Source: Mycobacterium paragordonae
GTDB taxonomy: Bacteria > Actinomycetota > Actinomycetes > Mycobacteriales > Mycobacteriaceae
NCBI RefSeq assembly: GCF_003614435.1
Contig: NZ_CP025546.1
Span: forward strand, 2,728,001-2,792,000
DNA: 64,000 nucleotides
Direction of reading: 5' to 3'
Part shown: one piece after another, positions 45,202-54,640 of the stretch
Layout of the letters: every line of letters begins with the position of its first letter
How positions within the stretch are numbered: the stretch's first letter is position 1
The notes under the pieces: generated by a model
Told to the model about the DNA's origin: nothing
What the model saw: only the letters and a program-made list of their open reading frames with translations
The model's database searches: none
Position numbers and translations under genes: made by a program

Positions 45202-45855
45202 ATGACACCTGGCCGCGGCGCGCAGGTCGGTGACGCGGGCGAGGACGCCCGGGTCATCCGAACCCGCGCCGACGTCGCGCGCACCGCCTTCGACGTGCTG
45301 GTGCGGGAGGGATCTGACGCGCTGACGCACGCTCACGTCGCCGAGCGGGCCGGCTACTCGAAGACCACGCTGTACAAGCATTGGCCGAGCAGATTTGACC
45401 TCGCCGCCATCGCACTGGAGGCCCTCGGCGAGGTGGAGCACCACCAACCCACCGGCGATCTCCGCACCGATCTGATCGGCGAACTCACCACGTTCCGCCA
45501 GGCCGTGCTCGACCATCGGCTCGATCAGGTGCTCTCCGCCATGGCGCAGTGGGCGACGGACGACATGATGAGAGAGGTCCGCAACAAGATCAACACCGAT
45601 GGTCAGCGCACCATCCGCGGCATCCTGCAGGACGCCTTCGACGGCGCGGAACTGGAGGCGGCGATCTCGATGCTGTCCGGAACCTGCGAAGGAGCCGCGA
45701 GGGGAACCTGCGAAGGAGCCGCGAGGGGAACCTGGTTGCGATTCCCGGGCGGAAATTTGGCGGTGAGGTTCCCCTCGCGGCGGCTTCACGGGAACGATCA
45801 GGCGCCCCGCGAGGCGCGCGCTTCCCTGACGCGGTGGGTTATGTCCGCGGGATGA
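45202..45855 (+). CDS. TetR-family regulator with remodelled C-terminus
   Basis: This 217-residue protein has a normal N-terminal HTH (VIRTRADVARTAFDVLVREG...THAHVAERAGYSKTTLYKHW) and a typical TetR ligand-domain start up to about residue 159 (LEAAISMLSG). From residue 160 the sequence is two in-frame copies of TCEGAARG followed by low-similarity sequence, encoded by 24-bp tandem repeats and an inverted copy. The usual last helices of the ligand or dimer domain are therefore missing. It diverges from the qcrB paralogue and is its probable regulator. The 3' end overlaps the convergent DUF559-type gene by 58 nt. Confidence 0.82.
   Translation: MTPGRGAQVGDAGEDARVIRTRADVARTAFDVLVREGSDALTHAHVAERAGYSKTTLYKHWPSRFDLAAIALEALGEVEHHQPTGDLRTDLIGELTTFRQAVLDHRLDQVLSAMAQWATDDMMREVRNKINTDGQRTIRGILQDAFDGAELEAAISMLSGTCEGAARGTCEGAARGTWLRFPGGNLAVRFPSRRLHGNDQAPREARASLTRWVMSAG
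45679..45734. repeat. 24-bp tandem repeats inside tetR
   Basis: Two perfect copies of a 24-bp unit (ggaacctgcgaaggagccgc plus gagg) lie at 45679-45702 and 45703-45726, with an 8-nt third start. The unit length keeps the reading frame (TCEGAARG twice). An inverted partial copy (ggttcccctcgcggc) lies at 45768-45782, so the region can fold into a stem. Confidence 0.9.
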
Positions 45856-46643
45856 TCTCCCGCAACGACTCGGACCACGATCCACCCGTAGCCGTGCGTC
45901 ATCTTCTCGTGCCGTCGGATGTCCTTCTTGACGTGGTAGCGATTACTCAGATGGTGATCGCCGTCGTACTCGGCCGCGACCCTGATGTCTTCCCACCCCA
46001 TGTCCAAATAGGCTTCAGTCCAACCCCATTGGTTGCGCACGGCGATCTGCGTCTGAGGACGAGGGAAGCCGGCACGGATAAGCAGCAATCGCAGCCAAGT
46101 TTCTTTCGGGGACTGCGCGCCGCCGTCAACCAGGTCCAGCACCGCCCGGGCGGCTTTGATGCCCCGGCGGCCCCGATGGCGATCGGCGATCACTTCGATG
46201 TCGGGCAGTTTCACAGAGGTTGCCTGCATCAGCGCGTCGACCGCTGCGACGGCAGAGTCCAGCGGGTAACGACTGGCCAGGTCCAGGGCTGTCCGGGCTG
46301 GCGTCGTCACGCGCATTCCGTCGATGACCGCAATCTCGTCGGGCACCAAACGGTCCTTCCATACCTGCACTCCCGGCGTGCGGCGGTGGTTGGTATCGAT
46401 GATTGCGGCCGGCATATCGGCGCCAATCCACTTGGCACCGTGCAGGGCCGAAGCCGAATAACCCGCCAGCACACCACGCCGGCGCGAGCGTAACCACAGC
46501 GCCTTCGCCCTCACCCGTGCGGTCAACTCCTGGTCGCGCGGGACGTAGACATCCTTGTGTACTGCGACGTGCTGGCTGCGCAATTGGTAGGGCGTCAGTG
46601 TTCCCGCCGCGAGGGCTTCGCTGCCGAGAAACGGATCGGTCAT
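45798..46643 (-). CDS. DUF559/Vsr-like endonuclease-domain protein, paralogue 2
   Basis: This 281-residue protein has the same architecture as the gene at 13075-13959. The N-terminal AbiEi/winged-helix-like part includes GTLTPYQLRSQHVAVHKDVYVPRD. The C-terminal DUF559-like part has AAEYDGDHHLSNRYHVKKD followed by GYGWIVVRVVAGDHP. Met at 46643 begins the conserved part; the frame extends to 46868 into the fabG1 region. It diverges from fabG1 (164-nt gap). Endonuclease activity is inferred from fold only; a defence or DNA repair role is open. Confidence 0.75.
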   Translation of the reverse strand: MTDPFLGSEALAAGTLTPYQLRSQHVAVHKDVYVPRDQELTARVRAKALWLRSRRRGVLAGYSASALHGAKWIGADMPAAIIDTNHRRTPGVQVWKDRLVPDEIAVIDGMRVTTPARTALDLASRYPLDSAVAAVDALMQATSVKLPDIEVIADRHRGRRGIKAARAVLDLVDGGAQSPKETWLRLLLIRAGFPRPQTQIAVRNQWGWTEAYLDMGWEDIRVAAEYDGDHHLSNRYHVKKDIRRHEKMTHGYGWIVVRVVAGDHPADITHRVREARASRGA

Positions 46644-46789
46644 GACCGCAGTGTGCTGAGGCACCCCGACATCTATGCGCTGCACCTGCGCGAGTGGAAC
46701 CTGGCTGTGGAAACCGCGCCCACGACAGCTGCCTGGTTCCTCTCGCGCGCCCGCCGCCAGAAAGCCCCAATTTCGGCCGCAACGCGTCA

Positions 46790-48420
<1,631 letters not shown>

Positions 48421-48426
48421 CGCACA

Positions 48427-49428
48427 ATGGAATTCGATGCGGTCCTGCTGCTGTCGTTCGGCGGGCCGGAAGGGCCTGAACAGGTCCGGCCGTTCCTGGA
48501 GAACGTCACTCGCGGCAGGAACGTGCCGCCGGAACGGCTCGATGACGTCGCCGAGCACTACCTGCATTTCGGCGGTGTGTCACCGATCAACGGGATCAAC
48601 CGCGCGCTGATAGCCGAGTTGCAGCAGCAGCAGGAACTGCCGGTGTACTTCGGCAACCGGAACTGGGCGCCGTTCGTTGAGGACACCGTTGCGGCCATGC
48701 GCGACAACGGTATCCGTCGCGCAGCCACCTTCACCACATCGGCGTGGAGCGGCTATTCCAGCTGCACTCAGTACGTTGAGGACATCGCCCGGGCCCGGGC
48801 GGCGGCAGGTTCCGGGGCGCCGGAGCTGGTCAAGCTGCGCACCTATTTCGATCACCCGCTCTTCATCGAGATGTTCGCCGAGGCGGTCACCGCGGCCGCC
48901 ACGACGGTGCCGCCGGACGCGCGCCTGGTCTTCACCGCCCATTCGATACCCATCGGCGCCGATCAGCGCTGTGGGCCGAATCTCTACAGCCGCCAAGTCG
49001 CCTATGCCGCAAGGCTTGTCGCTACCGCCGCCGGCTACGCCGAACACGATCTGGTGTGGCAGTCACGCTCGGGCCCGCCGCAGGTGCCCTGGCTGGAGCC
49101 CGATGTCGGCGATCATCTTTCGGCTCTGGCCGGCGCCGGCACCGAAGCCGTCATCGTCTGTCCCATCGGCTTTGTCGCCGACCACATCGAGGTGGTCTGG
49201 GATCTGGACCATGAGTTGCGGCTGCAGGCTGACGAACTGGGCATCGCGCTCGCCCGCGCCGGCACACCCAACGCCGACCCTCGATTCGCCCGGCTGGCAA
49301 TCGATTTGATCGACGAACTCCGCGACGGTCGTGAGCCGGCGCGGATGGCCGGGCCCGGTCCGGTACCGGGGTGCCTGGGCAGCGTCGACGGGGCTCCGTG
49401 CCGTCCACCGCATTGCGCGGCCGGCTAG
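48427..49428 (+). CDS. hemH: Ferrochelatase (coproporphyrin ferrochelatase)
   Basis: This enzyme inserts Fe2+ into coproporphyrin III in the actinobacterial heme pathway. The 333-residue protein has the metal-site His in [12 protein letters not shown] and the C-terminal Cys cluster [15 protein letters not shown] (C316, C325, C330). Together with an internal Cys in [15 protein letters not shown] this would bind the [2Fe-2S] cluster seen in mycobacterial ferrochelatase. It is 6 nt after inhA in the same operon, and convergent with a 4-nt overlap to the next gene. It counterparts Rv1485 (hemZ). Confidence 0.94.
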   Translation: MEFDAVLLLSFGGPEGPEQVRPFLENVTRGRNVPPERLDDVAEHYLHFGGVSPINGINRALIAELQQQQELPVYFGNRNWAPFVEDTVAAMRDNGIRRAATFTTSAWSGYSSCTQYVEDIARARAAAGSGAPELVKLRTYFDHPLFIEMFAEAVTAAATTVPPDARLVFTAHSIPIGADQRCGPNLYSRQVAYAARLVATAAGYAEHDLVWQSRSGPPQVPWLEPDVGDHLSALAGAGTEAVIVCPIGFVADHIEVVWDLDHELRLQADELGIALARAGTPNADPRFARLAIDLIDELRDGREPARMAGPGPVPGCLGSVDGAPCRPPHCAAG

Positions 49429-50321
49429 TCCGTCCAGGCCGAATGCAGGATTGCGTCGACGGCCGCCATGCGGGCCGACCGCACCACGGCGGTCAGCGGC
49501 CGCAACGCATCCGTCGCGATCTGACCTTCTGACGACGATTGGGTGCCAACCAGTTCCGGTGCGGCGGTCATGCGGTCGGGCAGCCGGCTGAGTCCGGCGC
49601 TGACGGCGATGATCGCGTCGACATGTGCCGCGTTCTCCAGCACGCGTAGCGCACGGGTCGGCGCATGGTCGGGAACCCGGTGCTGGCGTTGCGATTCCAG
49701 TAACTGCTCGACCAGGCCGCGCGGATTGTCCACGCCGCTGGATGATCCCAGTCCCATCACGCTCAGGGCGTCGGCGGCCGACCGCACCGCGGACCGCAGC
49801 TCGTATTCGGCGCCGCCGAGATCGTGGTAGTCGAAGGCCGGAGGGCCGGGCAGTGAATACACCATCCATGTGAGCGCACATAATTCGGGCTCACCGGACT
49901 CGTCGCTGTCCTCGATGTCGCTATACGTGAAATCCGGTACCAGGCCGATTGCGGTGCTCGGGTCGGTCGGATGGCTGATGATCACGGCTTCACCGGCGGC
50001 CAGCGCATCGGTCGCGAACTGTGTCCCGGCAAACAGTCCACGCACGTCGCCGGGTACCGGCAGGACTACGTTGATGGTGCCGCGCAGGGAGGCCGTCGAG
50101 CGGCCAACCGCGCCACGCAGCGTCTGCAGCAGACAAACCGTACCGGCGTCGTTCACATCGGGCCACGGCAGACCGGTGTGGCCCGCGGCGACCGCATCAT
50201 ACGCGGCTACCGATTGCCTTGGCGCCCAAAGTGATAACGCGTCCAGGACGTCGTCGGGCGCGGCCTTGCCGGCGAGCCAGGCGTTGGCCCACATGGACAG
50301 CGAAACACTCGGGCACCACAT
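49425..50321 (-). CDS. Conserved hypothetical protein (Rv1486c-like)
   Basis: This 298-residue protein of unknown function has no signal peptide or transmembrane helix and is rich in Ala and Asp. The conserved-looking segments are [34 protein letters not shown] at the start and [28 protein letters not shown] in the middle. Met at 50321 was chosen by length match to Rv1486c (about 288); the ORF extends to 50804 over the NfeD gene, which is not credible. It diverges from the NfeD-SPFH pair. Confidence 0.8.
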   Translation of the reverse strand: MWCPSVSLSMWANAWLAGKAAPDDVLDALSLWAPRQSVAAYDAVAAGHTGLPWPDVNDAGTVCLLQTLRGAVGRSTASLRGTINVVLPVPGDVRGLFAGTQFATDALAAGEAVIISHPTDPSTAIGLVPDFTYSDIEDSDESGEPELCALTWMVYSLPGPPAFDYHDLGGAEYELRSAVRSAADALSVMGLGSSSGVDNPRGLVEQLLESQRQHRVPDHAPTRALRVLENAAHVDAIIAVSAGLSRLPDRMTAAPELVGTQSSSEGQIATDALRPLTAVVRSARMAAVDAILHSAWTD

Positions 50322-50378
50322 GATCTCGCAGTGTAGTAGTTCGCCGCCATGGAGGTGGATCACGCGTATTCTGTGCCC

Positions 50379-50813
50379 ATGCCCGCCGCGCTGATCTGGT
50401 TGATCGCAGCACTGCTGCTCGCCGGCGCCGAGGCGCTCACCGGAGACATGTTCCTGCTGATGCTGGGCGGCGGCGCGCTGGCCGCAGCGGGTGCCAGCTG
50501 GTTGACCGACTGGCCGGTGTGGGCCGACGGACTGGTATTTCTCATTGTGTCCGTGCTGCTGCTTTCGGTGGTGCGCCCCACCTTGCGGCGGCGGCTGCTG
50601 CCCGCAAAGGCTCCGGCCATCGGCATCAAGGCTCTCGAGGGCAAGAGCGCGATAGTGCTGGACCGAGTGGCTCGCGACGAAGGCCAAGTGAAGCTGGACG
50701 GTCAGATATGGACGGCGCGCCCGCTCAACGAGGGTGACGTCTACGAACCCGGTCAGTCGGTGACCGTCGTCAAGATCGACGGGGCCACCGCGGTGGTGTT
50801 TCAAAGTATGTAG
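50379..50813 (+). CDS. NfeD-like membrane protein
   Basis: This 144-residue protein has three hydrophobic segments in its first 65 residues ([51 protein letters not shown]). A C-terminal OB-fold domain follows ([34 protein letters not shown]), the short NfeD type. NfeD proteins work with SPFH/stomatin partners, and the SPFH gene follows 23 nt later. ATG 50379 equals the length of Rv1487; a GTG two codons earlier is possible. Confidence 0.9.
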   Translation: MPAALIWLIAALLLAGAEALTGDMFLLMLGGGALAAAGASWLTDWPVWADGLVFLIVSVLLLSVVRPTLRRRLLPAKAPAIGIKALEGKSAIVLDRVARDEGQVKLDGQIWTARPLNEGDVYEPGQSVTVVKIDGATAVVFQSM

Positions 50814-50836
50814 GGCTTTCGAGAAAGGGAATCCCG

Positions 50837-51982
50837 GTGGAAGGTGCGGTAGCTGGTTTGGTTTTGCTGGCCGTCTTGGTGATCTTCGCGATCATCGTGG
50901 TGGCCAAGTCGGTCGCGTTGATTCCGCAGGCCGAGGCCGCGGTCATCGAACGACTGGGTCGTTACAGCCGCACTGTCAGCGGTCAGCTGACCCTGCTGGT
51001 GCCGTTCATCGACCGCGTCCGCGCCCGGGTGGACCTGCGTGAGCGCGTTGTGTCCTTCCCGCCGCAGCCGGTCATCACCGAAGACAACCTGACCCTCAAC
51101 ATCGACACCGTCGTCTACTTCCAGGTCACCGTGCCGCAGGCGGCGGTCTACGAGATCAGCAACTACATCGTCGGTGTCGAGCAGTTGACCACCACGACGC
51201 TGCGCAACGTGGTCGGCGGCATGACCCTCGAGCAGACCCTGACTTCCCGCGACCAGATCAACGCGCAGCTGCGCGGCGTGCTCGACGAGGCGACCGGCCG
51301 GTGGGGTCTGCGGGTGGCGCGGGTGGAGTTGCGCAGCATCGACCCGCCGCCGTCGATCCAGGCTTCCATGGAGAAGCAGATGAAGGCCGACCGGGAAAAG
51401 CGCGCCATGATCCTCACGGCCGAGGGCACCCGACAGGCGGCGATCATGCAGGCGGAGGGGCAGAAAGCGTCCCAGATCCTGGCCGCTGAGGGCGCCAAGC
51501 AGGCGGCGATCCTGTCCGCTGAAGCCGATCGCCAGTCCAGGGTGCTGCGCGCTCAGGGCGAGCGGGCCGCAGCGTATCTGCGGGCCCAGGGTCAGGCCAA
51601 GGCCATCGAGAAGACGTTCGCCGCGATCAAAGCCGGCCGGCCCACGCCCGAGATGTTGGCCTACCAGTACCTGCAGACGCTGCCGGAGATGGCACGCGGG
51701 GACGCCAACAAGGTGTGGGTGGTGCCCAGTGATTTCAACGCGGCGCTGCAGGGCTTCACCCGCCTGCTCGGCAAGCCCGGTGAGGACGGGGTGTTCCGGT
51801 TCGAGCCGTCCCCGGTTGACGAGCAGCCCAGACATGCCGCCGACGCCGACGACGCCGAGGTCGCGGACTGGTTCTCCACCGAAACCGACCCGACGGTCGC
51901 GCAGGCGGTGGCGAAGGCGGAGGCGATAGCCAACAAGCCGGTGGACCGCCCGCTGGGGGCGCCCCCGGAGCTGCGTCAATAG
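50837..51982 (+). CDS. SPFH/band 7 (stomatin-like) membrane protein
   Basis: This 381-residue stomatin-like protein has an N-terminal membrane anchor ([26 protein letters not shown]), an SPFH domain (about 30-185) and a long Ala/Gln/Glu helix (about 185-270, [25 protein letters not shown]) for oligomerisation. An acidic, disordered tail follows. It probably organises membrane microdomains with the NfeD partner upstream. The GTG at 50837 follows gagaaagg. It is the same length as Rv1488. Confidence 0.93.
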   Translation: MEGAVAGLVLLAVLVIFAIIVVAKSVALIPQAEAAVIERLGRYSRTVSGQLTLLVPFIDRVRARVDLRERVVSFPPQPVITEDNLTLNIDTVVYFQVTVPQAAVYEISNYIVGVEQLTTTTLRNVVGGMTLEQTLTSRDQINAQLRGVLDEATGRWGLRVARVELRSIDPPPSIQASMEKQMKADREKRAMILTAEGTRQAAIMQAEGQKASQILAAEGAKQAAILSAEADRQSRVLRAQGERAAAYLRAQGQAKAIEKTFAAIKAGRPTPEMLAYQYLQTLPEMARGDANKVWVVPSDFNAALQGFTRLLGKPGEDGVFRFEPSPVDEQPRHAADADDAEVADWFSTETDPTVAQAVAKAEAIANKPVDRPLGAPPELRQ

Positions 51983-51991
51983 GATTGCTGG

Positions 51992-52348
51992 ATGAGCACT
52001 CTGACTTCCCCGAAAACCTATGCGGCGCTGGCAACTTTTCATGCCGTCGACGCGGTAGCGTGCGCCGTCCAGGTGCCCCCGATCAAGAAGGTGCTGGACA
52101 CCGTCGAAGTTCCGGAGAACGTCCGACCCGTCCTACCGGTGGTCAAAGCCGCTGCCGCGGTGGGGCTGGCGTCGGTCACCCGGTTCCCGGGCCTGGCCAG
52201 GCTGACCACGGCGATGCTCACCGTCTATTTCGTGCTGGCCGTCGGTGCTCACGTGCGGGTGCGGGACAAGGTGAGCAATGCGCTCCCGGCGGTGGTGTTC
52301 CTCGCATTGTTCGCGGCGATGACCGCAAAGGGGCCCCAGGACAATTAG
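51992..52348 (+). CDS. Small DoxX-like membrane protein
   Basis: This 118-residue protein has three to four hydrophobic segments (YAALATFHAVDAVACAV; AAAAVGLASV; LTTAMLTVYFVLAVGAHVRV; ALPAVVFLALFAAM) in a DoxX-like layout. It starts 9 nt after the SPFH gene and is probably part of the same transcript. It counterparts Rv1489. Its function is unknown, and it overlaps the convergent next gene by 4 nt. Confidence 0.8.
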   Translation: MSTLTSPKTYAALATFHAVDAVACAVQVPPIKKVLDTVEVPENVRPVLPVVKAAAAVGLASVTRFPGLARLTTAMLTVYFVLAVGAHVRVRDKVSNALPAVVFLALFAAMTAKGPQDN

Positions 52349-52818
52349 TCCAGCCGCAGCTCGACCATCGGCAAAGGTGCGCCGGCGTCGGTGATGGGCG
52401 CGCCGAGCGTTTCCTCGAGCACGTGCCTGAACTTCTCCCACGCTCGCGGGTGGCGGTCCCGGTAAGCCGTCAACACCCGGTCGACCTCCTGCTGGCTGAG
52501 GATCCGCGCGGCAGCCGGTGCCGGCGCGTGGCTGCCGACGTAGACCCGTACCCGAGGATTCGCCTCAATGTTGCGGAACCACTGGGCTTTTCGGCCGAAT
52601 CCGGACGGGACGACGTAGCTGCCGGGTGCGGGATGGTCGACCACTTCCAACACCACGTAGCGGGGCCGGCCTGACTTGCGACCGATGTGCTCGAGCATCA
52701 GTGTCCGGGATCCGAAGAGCGCTCCGGCTCGTGCCCGGTAGATCCAGATCGGTGCGCGAACCAGGCGGCGGGAGCGCAACAGTCGTGCCCCGGTCCGGGC
52801 AAACGCGTGAGATGGCAT
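52345..52818 (-). CDS. Deazaflavin (F420)-dependent nitroreductase-like protein (Ddn/DUF385 family)
   Basis: This 157-residue protein of the Ddn/FDOR-A split beta-barrel family has the signature HIGRKSGRPRYVVLEVVDH, then YVVPSGFGRKAQWFRNIEANPRVRVYVG, which binds the F420 phosphate. Family members use F420H2 to reduce quinones or nitro-compounds. The Met at 52818 follows a strong GAGGGGAGG; the upstream open frame to 53049 has no homology. The N-terminus is Arg-rich and basic. The real substrate is unknown. Confidence 0.87.
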   Translation of the reverse strand: MPSHAFARTGARLLRSRRLVRAPIWIYRARAGALFGSRTLMLEHIGRKSGRPRYVVLEVVDHPAPGSYVVPSGFGRKAQWFRNIEANPRVRVYVGSHAPAPAAARILSQQEVDRVLTAYRDRHPRAWEKFRHVLEETLGAPITDAGAPLPMVELRLD

Positions 52819-52874
52819 TGGTACCTCCCCTCTTATCGAGGGTGCCACGCGCGCTCGCGGCGGAAGGGAAGGCC

Positions 52875-52889
52875 GGGGGCTCAGCCCCC
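52875..52889. repeat. Perfect 15-bp palindrome GGGGGCT-C-AGCCCCC
   Basis: This is a GC-only hairpin between two minus-strand genes. With the larger inverted repeat 4 nt away it may terminate transcription from the Pro-rich gene upstream. There is no T-tract. Confidence 0.5.
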
Positions 52890-52892
52890 GTG

Positions 52893-52952
52893 GCGAGGGT
52901 GCGCAGATGTACGGCGACACGCCGTTGGACGTGGCATTCTGCGCACCCTCGC
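52893..52952. terminator. 15-bp perfect inverted repeat (candidate terminator or dispersed repeat)
   Basis: The arms gcgagggtgcgcaga (52893-52907) and tctgcgcaccctcgc (52938-52952) are perfectly complementary with a 30-nt loop. It lies 14 nt past the stop of the Pro-rich gene A, a good place for a terminator, but a dispersed intergenic repeat family is equally possible. Confidence 0.5.
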
Positions 52953-52966
52953 GCGCGACTAGGGGC

Positions 52967-53482
52967 TTACCGCGGCGCAGCCGGGGACGGGCTCGGGCTG
53001 GCCGACGGGGGTGCCGGCACCTGACCCGGTCCGGGCGGCTGTTGCCCACCCGGGCCGCCCGGTCCCATCATCGGCGGCGGGCCGCCGGGGAAGGGCGGCC
53101 GCATGCCGGGGCCGCCCGGCCCGAGCGGCGGAGCCATGCCCAACGGGCCTTTTGGCCCGGCCATCGGACCACCGGCACCGCCCGGTCCGCCCGGCCCACC
53201 CGGTGGCGGGAAACCGAAATGGGACGAGCCGACCGGACCGAAGCCCGGTCCCGGCGGCGGCGGAGGCCCGAAGCCGAACGCCATGATCAGAAACGCGGCA
53301 CCCGCGGTGAAGAAGGCACCGAAAAGCCCGCCGAGAAGCCCGGCGCCGAGTACCACGCGGGTGGAAAAGCGGCGCTTCTCTGCCACTACCGGCGCAACCG
53401 GTGCAACGGGCGCGGCCGGTGCCGCGGCCGCGGCGGGGACGGCGGCTGACGGGTCAGTCGTCGTAGTGTCGTCGGAGGTCAT
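52967..53482 (-). CDS. Pro/Gly-rich membrane protein A
   Basis: This 171-residue protein has a Thr/Ala/Pro N-terminus (MTSDDTTTTDPS...VAPVAPVVAEKRRF), one transmembrane segment (VVLGAGLLGGLFGAFFTAGAAFLIMAFGFG, about 44-73), and a C-terminal half made almost wholly of Pro and Gly (GGPGGPGGAGG, PPFPGGPPPMMGPGG). The basic EKRRF before the helix suggests that the Pro/Gly domain faces the outside. The start at Met 53482 follows GAGGAG. It shares its opening and layout with gene B next door and is on the same strand. No known family was recognised. Confidence 0.7.
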   Translation of the reverse strand: MTSDDTTTTDPSAAVPAAAAAPAAPVAPVAPVVAEKRRFSTRVVLGAGLLGGLFGAFFTAGAAFLIMAFGFGPPPPPGPGFGPVGSSHFGFPPPGGPGGPGGAGGPMAGPKGPLGMAPPLGPGGPGMRPPFPGGPPPMMGPGGPGGQQPPGPGQVPAPPSASPSPSPAAPR

Positions 53483-53554
53483 GCGACTCCTCACGTCGTT
53501 GGATGATTGGTACTCGCGACGGTAGAAGCCGAACTTGAAGTGGATCTGAAGAAA

Positions 53555-53851
53555 TCAGGGCGGCCCGGGTGGTCCGGGCAGTGGCGGCCGGCTGGGCAGC
53601 AGACTGCCCGGCGCCGATGTCGGGGCGACGCTGGACCCTGCCGTTGGCGGGGTCGGCGGCGGGGTTGGCACAGCAGACGAGAACTGCGGATAGGGCGGCG
53701 GGGGTAGTTCGACGCGGACCGTGAACACCAGCCCGGTCACCGTGAACGCGGCTGCCGCGCCGAGTGCGACGCCGGCGATCCCGGCCCCTACTAGCGCGCC
53801 GGTGGAATACCTCCGGGAGGGTGCTGTGGTGTTGGTGGGGTCCGAAGTCAT
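53555..53851 (-). CDS. Pro-rich membrane protein B
   Basis: This 98-residue protein has an MTSDPTNTTAPS opening like gene A's, one transmembrane segment (ALVGAGIAGVALGAAAAFTVTGLVFTV, about 19-45) and a Pro/Ser-rich tail (ELPPPPYPQF...PLPGPPGPP) likely outside the membrane. It diverges from the response regulator gene by 78 nt and precedes gene A on the same strand, so A and B may be one transcript opposed to the two-component genes. The upstream ORF extension to 54052 is rejected because it overlaps the regulator. Confidence 0.7.
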   Translation of the reverse strand: MTSDPTNTTAPSRRYSTGALVGAGIAGVALGAAAAFTVTGLVFTVRVELPPPPYPQFSSAVPTPPPTPPTAGSSVAPTSAPGSLLPSRPPLPGPPGPP

Positions 53852-53929
53852 AGGTGGATTGTGCGCCGTCAACGGGAAATGCGGCCCGAAATTCGCGGGG
53901 ATGTCGAGGTCACGACTAAGAATGGGGGC

Positions 53930-54640
53930 ATGACGGACAGCCGGGCGGCGGCGGACCAGTTCAGCGTCGGCACTCCGCGCGTGCTGGTGGTCGAGGATTC
54001 CGAAACCATCCGCGAGATGGTCGGCGAAGCATTGGCCGATGCCGGGTATCACACCGACACCCGTTGTGACGGAACAGGATTGGAAGAGACGCTGGCAGGT
54101 CTGCGGCCCGATCTGGTGGTGCTAGACGTCATGCTGCCGGGCCGGGACGGGTTCGAACTCATCGACGTGGTCCGCGAGTACGGCGACGTCGGAATCGTGT
54201 TGATCACCGCCCGCGACGGGCTGCCGGACCGGTTGCGTGGCCTCGACGGCGGCGCCGACGACTACGTGGTCAAACCCTTCGAACTTGCTGAGTTGGTGTC
54301 ACGGGTGGGCGCGGTGCTGCGGCGACGGGGTCGACTGCCCAAGGTGGTGCAGTTCGGCGATGTGATTCTCGACGCCGACGCCGGGGTGGCGGCACGCGAC
54401 GGACACCCGCTGGACCTGACCGCCACCGAGTTGCGGTTGCTGGAGTTTTTGGTCGAGCAGCGCGGCCGGATCGTCAGTGCCAACCAGATCCTGAACGCGG
54501 TCTGGGGTTACGACGCCTACGACGCCAACCTGGTACAGGTACACGTCAGTAGCCTGCGGCGCAAGCTCGAAACCCATGGGCCCCGGATTCTGCAGACCGT
54601 CCGCGGCATCGGATACCGCCTACAGCCGCGGCGATCATGA
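53930..54640 (+). CDS. Two-component response regulator, OmpR/PhoB family
   Basis: This 236-residue regulator has a receiver domain (about 16-130) with Glu22/Asp23, phospho-acceptor Asp66 (LVVLDVMLPG) and Lys115 (VKPFE). The C-terminal winged-helix DNA-binding domain (about 140-234) includes LTATELRLLEFLVEQRGRIVSANQIL and VHVSSLRRKLE. Its start codon is 78 nt from the divergent gene B. It overlaps the kinase gene by 4 nt. No counterpart is at this site in M. tuberculosis. Confidence 0.93.
   Translation: MTDSRAAADQFSVGTPRVLVVEDSETIREMVGEALADAGYHTDTRCDGTGLEETLAGLRPDLVVLDVMLPGRDGFELIDVVREYGDVGIVLITARDGLPDRLRGLDGGADDYVVKPFELAELVSRVGAVLRRRGRLPKVVQFGDVILDADAGVAARDGHPLDLTATELRLLEFLVEQRGRIVSANQILNAVWGYDAYDANLVQVHVSSLRRKLETHGPRILQTVRGIGYRLQPRRS

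Noticed and set aside
45679..45782. CRISPR-like repeats
   Set aside because: The 24-bp units are directly adjacent with no spacers and lie inside a coding frame; there are no cas genes.
50322..50804. 161-codon N-terminal extension of the Rv1486c-like protein
   Set aside because: Antisense to the NfeD gene, His/Gln/Arg-rich, with no homology.
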